Source: Pteria penguin
Lineage: Eukaryota; Mollusca; Bivalvia; Pterioida; Pteriidae
DNA length: 64,000 nucleotides
Direction of reading: 5' to 3'
Assembly: GCA_035048485.1 (NCBI GenBank)
Contig: CM068589.1
Location: 8,596,024-8,660,023, forward strand
The notes under the pieces were generated by a model. It saw only the letters and a program-made list of their open reading frames with translations, did no database searches and was not told where the DNA came from. The first letter of the stretch is position 1; each line of letters starts with the position of its first letter. Made by a program: the position numbers and the translations under genes. Below, one piece after another: positions 23,800 to 34,016 of the stretch.

Positions 23800-24834
23800 A
23801 TGTTGTGTTCGGTGACCAGGTCTTCCAACAAACCATCTTGAATCCCTATGGGAACTAACTGTGCTCCTTTGCTAGCCGTTTTGTTCCTTTTATCGTACGA
23901 AATTGACTTTATACAAAATCTTATAAGTCAAAATAAGAAGCAACTGGCCTTATCCTTTAATTTTACATTCAGATATATTGATGATTTGAATAACAAAAAC
24001 TTTTATACATACGTACATACAATATATCCAAAGGAACTTGAAAGTAAAGAGACTACAATATCCAATTGATGTGTTTCATATTTAGATCTACTTATTGATG
24101 TCGACCGAGATCGTAAACTTACTACTTCAATTTATGACAAATGTGATGACTTTAGTTTCCCCGTTATAAACTTCCCATATACTAGTAGCAACATTCCATT
24201 ATCACCTGTGTACGGTGTTTATGTATCCCAATTGATTCGTCATCTGACTATTGCTCTTTCATTTATCGAAGCCAATTACTAGGAGAAAAGTTACTCAAAC
24301 AAGGATATGAGATATCACGACTTATGTCAACATTTACACATTTTAGGGTCGTTATAAATACCTTATTTGTTCATATGATGTATCATTGTCTGGTTGGTTG
24401 GTTGGTTGATTGGTGTTTTACGTCGCTTTCAACAATATTTCAGTTATATCGCGACATTGAAGCAGGAGGTTACCAACCTCTTAAACATAGTGGCGCAACC
24501 CGGGAATCGAACCCGGATCGTCGGCGCCGCAAGCCAAGCGCTTAACCACTACACCACGCCTGCCCCTATCATTGTCTGACATGTTGACTTCCTTATTTCA
24601 CAGTAACTAAACCATCCGTATTACCTATACAGCAGTATTCTTACTGCTTATGACATATACTTATTTTGACTACGGATGTGCCGTTTCCTAATTCTGTGAC
24701 AGCGAGTAATACTATTTCGCTTATACTTATGGCTTCACGACGGGTGTGACCGGTCGGCAGGGGATGCTTACTCCTCCATGGCACCTGATCCCACCTCTGT
24801 TTTGACAGAGGTTCGTGATTGTTTATATAAATAG
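23800..24834 (+). pseudogene. Penelope-like RT fragment with 3' UTR (P6), split by a SINE
   Basis: Plus-strand frame with GTNCAPLL and, about 35 residues on, FRYIDD, the RT palm catalytic motif. Translation then breaks, but PLE-type residues continue to about 24340. A SINE with its own target duplication interrupts at 24381-24578. The 3' UTR resumes and carries ggggatgcttactcctcc and ggcacctgatcccacctctg. The 5' half of the RT is missing, as expected for 5'-truncated copies. It is a different lineage from the minus-strand PLEs at 44-46 kb. Confidence 0.82.
24381..24578 (-). mobile_element. Young tRNA-derived SINE with 12-bp target duplication
   Basis: Body 24393-24566 flanked by tatcattgtctg at 24381-24392 and 24567-24578. 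It is almost identical to the SINE at 12322-12502, including the perfect B-box and T-stem. It inserted into the PLE fragment P6. Confidence 0.95.
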
Positions 24835-25155
24835 TTTGCTATAGGCCAGAATTGATGGGAGTTACCTCCCGTTGGCGGCCATTTTGTGTGTCACACTCTG
24901 TATTTTCATGCATAATTCAACCAAATTTGATGATTTTTCAAGACAGTTTCAAAACGTATACTTGTTTATTTCTTTCAAATTTGTCTAGAACATTTATTTG
25001 AAAATGTTATCACGGTATCTTACATATTATATTGCGAATGCCTGTCTCAAATGAGCTGTTTGAAAATGGTAAGAATCTAAAGAAAAAACTATGGTTTGAC
25101 ACACAAGATGGCCGACAACGGGAGGTAACTCTCATCAATTCTGGCCTATTGCAAA
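24835..25155. mobile_element. 321-bp MITE with about 65-bp terminal inverted repeats
   Basis: The left end tttgctataggccagaattg and the complement of the right end tttgcaataggccagaattg start a near-perfect inverted repeat. It continues through gttacctcccgttg.cggcca and ttgtgtgtca. The interior of about 190 bp is AT-rich and non-coding. This is a non-autonomous DNA transposon. No autonomous partner is visible here and the target duplication is not clear. It lies between PLE fragments P6 and P7. Confidence 0.85.
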
Positions 25156-25990
25156 ATATCTATTAGCATTCCCTTGGTAACTATCTGCGCCCCTCGTCTT
25201 GCTGAAATTTTCTTATATTCGTATAAGGCAGAATTTATTCAAAACATGCTCTCCACAGGCAGAAAAAGCCTTGCATCTCAGTGTAATTTTACGTATAGAC
25301 ATATAGACGACGTATTGTCAATCAATAATCCTAACTTTAAGGATTACATACATGAAATCCATCCTCATGAGGTTGAGAAATAATTCCGCTTCGTATCTGG
25401 ATATATTTTTAACTTCCAAGTAACTAACCTTCCGTTTCTTTGCAGCAATATCCCGTCCTCGCCTGCCTATGGAGTTTTTATATCTCAATTTAAAAGGTAC
25501 GCAAGAGCCTATTCTATATTACAAGGGCCTACACGACTGGCCACTAAGTTGCTCATGCAGGGATATGTTAAAGAACGTCTGAAATCGTAACTGAGGAAGT
25601 TATACGGTCGCTATGGGCATCTTGTACGGAAATATGATGTGCCTCTTTCTACAATGATTGATAATATTCTGGAATGCGACTAAATGACCTGTTCAGTGAA
25701 CACAAAATATGACTTTGTATACCAGTTTTGTACTTTCGTATGTACAATTAGGAAACCAAAACTCTTGATTTTGACATGTTTTTTAAGAACTGCTGTGACG
25801 GATGATGCATGCAAACAGGAGACGCTTACTCTCCCCGGGCACCTAGTATGACCTCGGAATTTTTCAGTATTTCGGGGTTCACAACAGTTCCTTTTTGAAA
25901 CTTACACGATTTCGAGTTGTGGATTTCGGAACAATATCTTGGATTTGTACTTTGTATGTATTCTGATCTAATGTCGATTTATGCAAGGCA
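25156..25990 (+). pseudogene. Penelope-like RT fragment with 3' UTR (P7)
   Basis: The frame from about 25174 reads TICAPRLAEIFLYSYKAEFIQ and FTYRHIDDVL, matching the GTNCAPLLADIF and YRYIDD parts of the PLE at 44749-46611. The first position of the YIDD box is His here. A stop follows at 25381 and homology continues in other frames to about 25680. The 3' UTR has ggagacgcttactctccccg and ggcacctagtatgacctc. It is a 5'-truncated dead copy. Confidence 0.82.
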
Positions 25991-27034
25991 CTTTTTGATA
26001 CGATGGGTGTTTCTGGGGTAACCCTACCTGTGCTTTATATCTGGGTATCAATAAATGTTGAAATCTTTAAAAGGACCAAGGTTCAATAGGTTTGATAAAA
26101 AATTCGATTTTTCAATACAGACACTGCATAATGTCAAATATGTCAGTTTATAGATCATATGCGTTGTAAGTGTAAGGTTCTAGCTTCCAATCCTAGTATC
26201 GCAGTTACAATTTCACCTTTTTGTTACATTTCCAAGAAATATTTCAATATATCGTCCTTCATATAAGCAAATAATATAACAGATATCCATAAGGTGGAGG
26301 ATAAAGTCACAAGAAATATTTTTGAATTTGAAAAGACATTTTTTAATTGACTTTGATTGTTAATTATACAATTAAAATATTGCGCAAAACTGCAATGTCT
26401 TGTCTTTTCAAATAAATGTTTTTGGTCTACGTTATTCAGTATTGACCGAGCCTAATGTAATACAATTTGGACAACATCGATATTATAGTAATAGTTTACC
26501 TTTTTCAGTTTTTTTCTGTGTTTAAATAGTATGAAAATGCAGTAAAATGACGGACAGCAATACGATTGAGACAATAGTAGCCACAGTAATGCCCTGTTCA
26601 TTCGAAGAGGTATAATTATCATCTGGAAGAAAGACGATTGTTTTATTAAAGATATCAAAGAATGAGGTACAATGCTACATACAGTTGTATATAATTCAGG
26701 AAATGGGCAAGGCACTAGTCCAAACGTAATGTGTGAGCAAGATTAAGAAATCCTTGTGAAGTTTAGGGTAAGTGAACTACTGATATGTTGCAAAATTGGT
26801 AGTGGTGTAATAGGCCTCTGACACAGTAGGATGGTAGGCGTAAAATCAAACATTCTACAGATATTTTGAATATTTTGAAAAGCTGGGCATAGGTTAGGTA
26901 ATTTTACAAGCGTTTCGCAATGAACATAAATTTGACAGGAGCTTGGTTTGAAAGACCCTAGAGACACATCACGTATTTGATATATATTTATTTTACAACG
27001 ATTAAAAACAAGTTAACAACTTATCTAAATCTGG
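25991..27034. other. Intergenic DNA, nothing recognised
   Basis: Dense stops in all frames. No repeat match noticed. Confidence 0.35.
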
Positions 27035-27182
27035 CTCGCTGGCATGGATCTTAGCGTAAGGGTGTCGTTTTTGTTGGAAAACCCACCAAAGTCAGGTTGG
27101 TGACATTTCACGTACCACACGGGGAATCGACCCGGGTCTCATTAGTGGAAGCGAGCGCGCTACCGACTGTGCTTCCTGGTCC
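27035..27182 (-). mobile_element. tRNA-derived SINE of a third family, partial
   Basis: The minus strand reads cacagtcggtagcgcgctcg, then a B-box region ccgggtcgattcccc, then a non-tRNA tail with ggtgggttttccaac. The sequence differs from the two other SINE families in the window. Its ends are not defined. Confidence 0.65.
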
Positions 27183-27384
27183 CCAGATGCTTGACATAGT
27201 AAAAACCACGAGTAATGCAATTTTTTTAATACCTGGAGGCCAAACAATTGATAGGTTATGGAGTGGAAGCAGCGATTCGGTATACATTTACGCCAATCAT
27301 TAAATAACGCATATGTCCCCGATAAACAAACTGCACGACATTTATTCAGACCTACCGCATGGCACAATAACAAAAGTGAAGAGT

Positions 27385-27960
27385 TCCATATAAAAGATCA
27401 TATAATTCATATATGCAAATTATGTTTCAGGTATAAATTATTTTCCGTAGGGCTACATGTTAATAAAGTGATAAATTTCTATGAAAAAAAATATAACATC
27501 AATTACCTTTTACATTTCAATACAAAGAATGGTACCCCATACAAGTAAAAAAAACTATACCTGACTGTGAATTTTCATTGTCAAAATCTGCAATATTTAC
27601 AACGTACCCTCAGTCTGCAGAAAATGAACTTACTGAAAATACAATAGCTCCTGTTATGAAACATACTGCCCCATAAATAGTATAGTAAAATTGTGAAAAT
27701 TATTTACATGTCAATAAATAGTCCATATAAAGTATTTTAAACCAAAAGATGTTTTTGGGGAAATTATCCAATCCTAAGCCTGGGATCCTTCATCCCAAGC
27801 AGGACTTAGGGTAGCCAAAACACTTAGATGACTAGAATCTGTGTCAATTGGTACATTGATACCTATAACAATTTGTCTTATAAACCTATAGGAGGCAAAT
27901 TCTGTCTTCAAAACATTGTATATGTATATATTAACAGTTAATATGTAAAACTATTCCGCA
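27385..27960. repeat. Left copy of a diverged direct repeat (pair with 31300-31690)
   Basis: Shared blocks include gggctacatgttaataaa, atttcaatacaaagaatggt, tgtcaataaatagtccat, caggacttagggta and agaatctgtgtcaattggta, in the same order and orientation as the right copy. Confidence 0.8.
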
Positions 27961-28360
27961 ATATCATTTGTACTTGAGGGAGGGTTTCAAGTGACCCCAG
28001 CCTCTTCTCATTTTACTGTATACCACAATTACGAATGTTTGATATATGTAGCAATAAAATATTAAGAAATTATAAAACAAATGTCTTATTTTATTTCTTT
28101 ACTTTTGATTCACTACATAGAATTATTAGCATGAAAATGAAAACAAAACAGGAGGGGTAGGGATCAAGGGACAGGCAACTTTGTCAATTTTCCATGATTC
28201 CCCTAAAAACTCAGAGTTCCACTCAGAAATAGCATTACATTGCTTCTCCAAGCAATTGCAAGCATTAACCAGGGTACATAAACAAAGACTGCTGTCACAC
28301 TCTCATATTAGATTTAATGCAATGAATGAAAAGTCTTTTAATTAGTTAGAATGGGCTGTT

Positions 28361-29590
28361 GGTTGAGGGTTGATACAGTGTTGTGATAACCTAACATTAT
28401 GAGGGTTAGGCACCTCAAGGTTCTGAGTTTAATGAACATTACTATGAAATGATCTTGCTTTGTCTCTCAAATGCACTTTGAATGTTGGAGAGTCACCACA
28501 CAGCAGAACATATCTATTTCATAAATAAAAAAGTGATTAACATTCACAAGTAATATGCATTGCAAATTTTCAAGGGGATTTGTCATGGGAAACTTTCCCC
28601 ATAATAAAGGACACGCAAATGATAGTGTAACCGAAACAAGTACTCTGCGGAAAGGTTATATAAGACCAAGCCAGGAAGAGCATGACATAGCTCTGGATCT
28701 ACATGAGTATGGGTTGATGGTACCTGAAAGAGGTTCACCATCAATACTCAAATTACTGAGACCTGGAGTGGGACTAAATATTTTTAAAAAGATTGCCTAG
28801 ATAGCACTGAAGACCTAGTACGACAACTCCTTTAAAATTATAACAATAAAATTAATGTTAGTTTTAATGACAAAATACCGCCCTTTACCCCAATATAAGT
28901 CATTATATTAAGAAATATTAAAAAAAAAAAAAACCCTGATGTTAGTTTATGTACTAAATTCCAACTTAATTCTGTTCTTTTTGGATATCTACTTTCATTC
29001 TAAATTTCCCTTTTTTCAAAAAATATAATATTCCCTTCATAATTTTTATTTTATATTATTCATTTTCCTACGAACTGTTTTCCTTAAAATGAAATAAAGA
29101 GATGTGAAGACTTTTTTTTTTAATCTAAGGAAGGTAACTCTGATGAAAAACTATTATCATCTAAAATTCAAGTAAAACAGGCGCACACCTTTTTAAATTT
29201 GAATTTGAGCAGGCTAAATTCAAATAGATACGGTATGTTCCATATGCAGTAGACAGAACAGATGTGAAACTCTGTTCAGAATGCATGGAGACCAAACACC
29301 AAGATGTGGGGGAACCTCAAGTATGACATGGTAAGGGAAGAGCGACGTGGACTTGCCTGTAGAGTAGCTGTATTTTTTGATACATGTGGATACCAGTCTC
29401 CGATGTTCATGTTGTTCCTTTTTGAAACTTACACGATTTTGTATCTGTCCTTGGACTTTGAGAATGATAAACTTTTGGTACTTCTTCGATATTGATTGTA
29501 CAAGGAAGTCCCTACAATATTACCAGTAGTTCTGTAAGTGGAACATCACTCAGGAAAAATTTATTGTCCAACAACATCCCAACCCCATCT
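28361..29590 (+). repeat. Unit U3, dispersed copy of U1/U2
   Basis: It begins gtgttgtgataacctaacat as U1 does and follows the same order of blocks to about 29590. It contains the 81-codon frame at 28555-28800. A 26-bp block at 29413-29438 matches a PLE tail at 25887-25912 exactly, so it may carry a small PLE insertion. Confidence 0.78.
28555..28800 (+). CDS. Possible exon or remnant in U3, unrecognised
   Basis: 81 codons from an ATG, containing LRKGYIRPSQEEHDIALDLH and PERGSP..LKLLRPG. The corresponding stretches of U1 and U2 can be aligned but are frame-broken, so this frame is the best preserved of three copies. The composition (charged, Pro/Gly turns) is more protein-like than most frames nearby. 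It lies upstream, on the same strand, of the Mutator-like relic at 29656-30560 and could be its N-terminal portion. That link is inference. No catalytic motif is present in this piece. Confidence 0.35.
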   Translation: MHCKFSRGFVMGNFPHNKGHANDSVTETSTLRKGYIRPSQEEHDIALDLHEYGLMVPERGSPSILKLLRPGVGLNIFKKIA

Positions 29591-29655
29591 ACGAAAGGAT
29601 TGTAAAATTCTGCAAAGAAAGTAAATGAGATGCTTGTATATATAAATGAAAATAT

Positions 29656-30560
29656 GTGAGAAGAAGGAGTAAGAGATTAATAAATATAAATAGATTAAGA
29701 GGTCTTGGCACACCTGAAAATATACAAGTTCTGGGTGATGCCATGCACAACAACCCATTGTATACAGGTGTGGGAAAGACCCCACTTCAGCCAGCAATTC
29801 ACGCAGTATATAGTGTAATACATAAAATCTTGAAATTGTAGCCCTTGTTACCTCAAATGAACTATGTAGTAGACACAAACATCTAAATAAAGAACATGAA
29901 AACTGTGATAAATGTACAGCCAGTATTCCTTTTGAAAGCAGTATAGGTTACACAGGCCCTCCAGGATATTGAAAATAATGGCCTTAGTTTACCTCACATA
30001 ACAACAGATCCAGACAGTTCTGCACAGTGAGCAGCAGAAAATTTGGCAAAAAGGGGAAATTAATCTTTTGAAGTTTATCACTCAATTAATAAAAGACATG
30101 TGTCAGACAATCATAGAAAAACATGGGGAGAATATTAATAAAAAATGTGCCCGGACGAATAAAATAAGACTGTGCCAAACTCGCAAACTGCTTGGCCATA
30201 GATATCTTACTGAGATAAGAAACAAGCTTAACCAAACTTACAAATTACATGCTGGAGATTTATAGGTTAGGGAAAAAATATCTTACACATCTGATGCTCT
30301 TGTGCAGTGTTATCATCACTTATGCAGAAAGCATTCCTTTGTATGTAAGAAGGGAATAACCAATAACTGGATTTTAAATCTTCATTTTCTATATACTGGC
30401 TTAACAGCTTGATTCTCAGAAAACAACAGAGATTTTAATGAAAGGTATAAACAACCGTTTATCAACACATTCATTGAAAAGTACACTTTTCAATGCAAAC
30501 ATATAAAAGATTTTAAGCGTTCATATTCAAGAAATTCTCCTGGAAGGGCTTATTCAGCAG
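29656..30560 (+). pseudogene. Relic resembling a Mutator-like transposase
   Basis: Several short frames on the plus strand join in collinear order: AVYSVIH, then in a second frame CDKCTASIPFESSIGYTG, then in a third ITTDPDSS followed by AAENLAKRG. This order resembles the catalytic region of an invertebrate Mutator-like (MULE-type) transposase family. The Asp in TTDPDSS would be a catalytic candidate. Stops and frameshifts break it at least five times. The family call is from pattern memory only, so confidence is moderate to low. Confidence 0.4.
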
Positions 30561-30761
30561 CATACTCTGTCAATAAGGAGAAGGTCCAGCAGTGATAAAT
30601 CTTTGACGAGATGTAGGATGTGGTATACCTGAAGGGGGATTGTCCACAACACACTGAAAAAAAAATACAAGAGACTAATAAGCTTATAAAAAGTAAGCAC
30701 AGAAATACAAAACTCTAAAATCTGAAAGAAAGCGACAGAAATCCATCATTGTATAAAAACC

Positions 30762-30789
30762 AAAAAAAAAAAAAAAAAAAAAAAAAAAA
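30762..30789. repeat. Poly-A run (28 A)
   Basis: Homopolymer, possibly the tail of an insertion. No matching element was identified upstream. Confidence 0.95.
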
Positions 30790-31299
30790 CCAGGAAAACA
30801 TTGAATATGAGAGGAACAAACTCTTGCAAATAAATTCACAATGTATTGAAAATAAAAGTGACCATACCTATAACAAACAAGAGAAAACTGGTCCTTCAAG
30901 GAAAAGATAACTTTATAAAAGGCAAAGGGGGTAATCATGATTCCCCATGTGACACTTATTGTGAATTTTGCAGGTGATGTGACTTTGGTTCGATGCATGT
31001 GTTTCAATCACCAGGTGTGCCGGGTTAACACATGTTCTCAAATGGCACAAATGATTGCCCTCTACTGCATTTCCAGATTCATCACATCACCATTTCCCCT
31101 TCATAATCTCGTAACCAAGGCCATGTTTTCATATTTCCCCTATAAATTCACTACAGTCCTGATTGTTGTCCCTTGGTATGGACAAAGACTCAAGCCTTGA
31201 AATCCAAAATCCATATAGACTTCATCATATTACATATGCGTTCTCAGGCAAAAATAAGAATGAAAAAATAAACAAAATAAAATTTTGCTATAGGAATCA

Positions 31300-31690
31300 A
31301 TGTAGGAATTATTTCCAATAGGGCTACATGTTAATAAATTGATAAATATCTATGAAAAGAATCGTATGAGTTACTTTTTACATTTCAATATAAAGAATGG
31401 TATCTCATACAAGTAGAAACACCAAAAACAAAATTATGTACATGTCAATAAATAGTCCATTTAAAGTATTTTAATCTAAAAACTGTTTCTGGAGAAAATA
31501 TCCAATCATGAGTCTGGAACCTTAATCCCGAGCAGGACTTAGGGTACCCCAAAAAAACTTAGATAACTAGAATCTGTGTCAATTGGTACACTGATACCAT
31601 CAGAACTGTACAAAGAACATTAACTCCTATTAAATATTTACAACAGGCGCAAATTCCCTTTACTCTTTCCTTACGAGAAAGTAAAATATG
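31300..31690. repeat. Right copy of the diverged direct repeat
   Basis: Partner of 27385-27960, same orientation, about 3.9 kb away, with many substitutions. U3 and the transposase relic lie between the two copies. Confidence 0.78.
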
Positions 31691-31699
31691 TCTATATAA

Positions 31700-34016
31700 A
31701 TGAAACTTCAAAAATTGAAAACAAAATGAACTTAAGCCTACTGCCTTCTGATTGTCTGTAAAGATTACGAAGGCGAAGTCATGCAACCGTGACATTTGAT
31801 CCAAGACACGGTAAAGATAACATGACGTCGTAAACAGAAGTGCATATACTTATCTTTATATATTTAATTTTTTTCTTCATATTTTGAAGTAACATACATA
31901 TATACAATGTAAAACAAAGTTAGTTATTACAACAGACCACTTAATTCTTTTTGTTATGTATATTTCGCAACGATAAGACCACCCACCCAACCGTGCATAA
32001 CAGAAATAAACACAAGTTGATCGAAGAATTATATTATATGTATTAGTTATTTAGATATTGTAGTATGACCAGGTATGACATATATTATAATGTACAATTA
32101 GTATCTTGTATTCAGTTGTGCTTGTAACAAACCCCGCCCTCTCCATGCAAACGTAAAAAGGCAAATGAAATATAGGTAATTTGAAAACTTACGATATTCA
32201 GATTATACTATCTTTTCTCCAAATTACAAGAGACAAATTCCAATACCCCTCAACGGACCACACATTCATACATGTATTCTTTACTGTTGACAAATATGCG
32301 TCAGTTTACACATCTGTTTCGTGACACATCTCGTGAAGTGTTCGAATAAGTAACATACAAACAGGAAATGGTTTTCATTGAAAACGAAATCTTCAAAATG
32401 ATACACTGGATTCTGTTTACATTCTTACACAGCGGGTGTATACTGAATAAAGTTACTGTAAAGTATGAGACTCATTGAACTGAAAATCAAGGACGAATGA
32501 AACGCTTTGGAATGAAAAGTTTAAAGAGGAGGGGTTGTTTCCGATCTAAATTATAATGTGCTAATTATAGAGCCATGACTAGGGTATGACAACGGATATG
32601 TGCGCAAGAGGAGTGGGTTCTTATAATCCCTACCCTATATCCGCCAACTGAAAACCATCCAGATTAATTACTTTTTTTATTGGAACGGTGGAGTATTGGA
32701 CTAGTTCTTTCCTTACGTTTGTCCACGCTCCAATACACACATACTGGACAAAGAAGCACAGCGTATAAATTGTGACAAAGAAAAATTCTGTGCCAGACAA
32801 AAATGTTACAATGTCAAAATTAATTCAAAATGTCTTTGTGTGTGAAAATTTTCGAAAGGATAGGATATTTCGTCCCAAGGACACCACCCCCACTTCTGGC
32901 ATCTGGATTCACAAAGGTACTATTTTCTTTTATTTTATTTTATGTAGAAACATTGTTATCGATGATAGTACTGAAACATGAAACTATATGACATTTTTGT
33001 TTTACTTTATGTTATTATTCATGCACTAGTCCGTTGTTAAAACATATTCAAGAACTGATCATATTGTTAGTCTCTCAGCCTACGTTTTTGAAACACGAAT
33101 ATCCCAGCGGAATATAAATCACTGTCAGTGTCCTACCCCGAGGTCACATGATGATGATGCATACGGTTGAATTTTGGTACCTGTAACAACATTCTATTCA
33201 AAGTTATCAGGCGCTGCGGAATTACCAAGACACACACAGACAGACGGACCGACCAAACTCAAAATCTTTTGGACCGGTCCAAAAAAAAAGGGGGGGGGGG
33301 CAGGGGGAGGTTTAAGAGAAAGAAAGCAAGTCTTTAAAAACCATACACTACTTAGAAATAATAAAAATGCTATTCGTTTATAACTATTCGACTTCACAAG
33401 ATCCCCATTCATAAGGTAATACAAAACCGTGCGGAACTTCCAACATATTCACCAGTCTTAGCCGAAAAAAGAAAGACTGATGAAAAGAAAAAAATACATG
33501 TTTGTTGTTGGAAGAACTGACAGGGTGTTTGTTTGTTTCTGTGGTTGGGTTTTTTTTTTTCGCCATCATTTTTGTCTCTTATAACATACTAATGTAAAAA
33601 TACACGTATTCGAACACTCTGAAGTCAAGAAATCGTCCGTGAGAATGTTATATACTAATTCCAAATTTCATTTTATTTATCAGGTGATCTGGAAAGAGAG
33701 AAAGGATAAAGGAGGGTGGGATGCAGGGGAGGTGTGTAAATTGGGGGGGGGGGGGGGATTTAAAATTGGGCGAATACCACCCCGGTAGAATATGGAGGAC
33801 AGGGTTAGAGGATAAAGCAAGAAGCGGGAATGTTTAGTCAGAAAAGGCCCCTGCCTCTCATATACACTGTGGTGGATCATCTTATGAATGTTTACGTTAT
33901 ACATGTAAACTTGCAGCCGTATTGTATGATACCAATCGAAACTGAAATAATAGACACATAACTAAATTGTAGTAAGAGAATTTAATAAATATAAAAATGT
34001 TAATAAGTGAATTTGT
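31700..34016. other. Intergenic DNA with G-runs, nothing recognised
   Basis: About 2.3 kb of stop-rich sequence with G-runs at about 33290-33310 and 33743-33757. No supported gene or element. Confidence 0.4.

Noticed and set aside
27385..31690. LTR retrotransposon defined by the 27.4/31.3 kb direct repeats
   Set aside because: No gag-pol motifs, primer-binding site or TG..CA ends. The enclosed sequence looks like a DNA-transposon relic.
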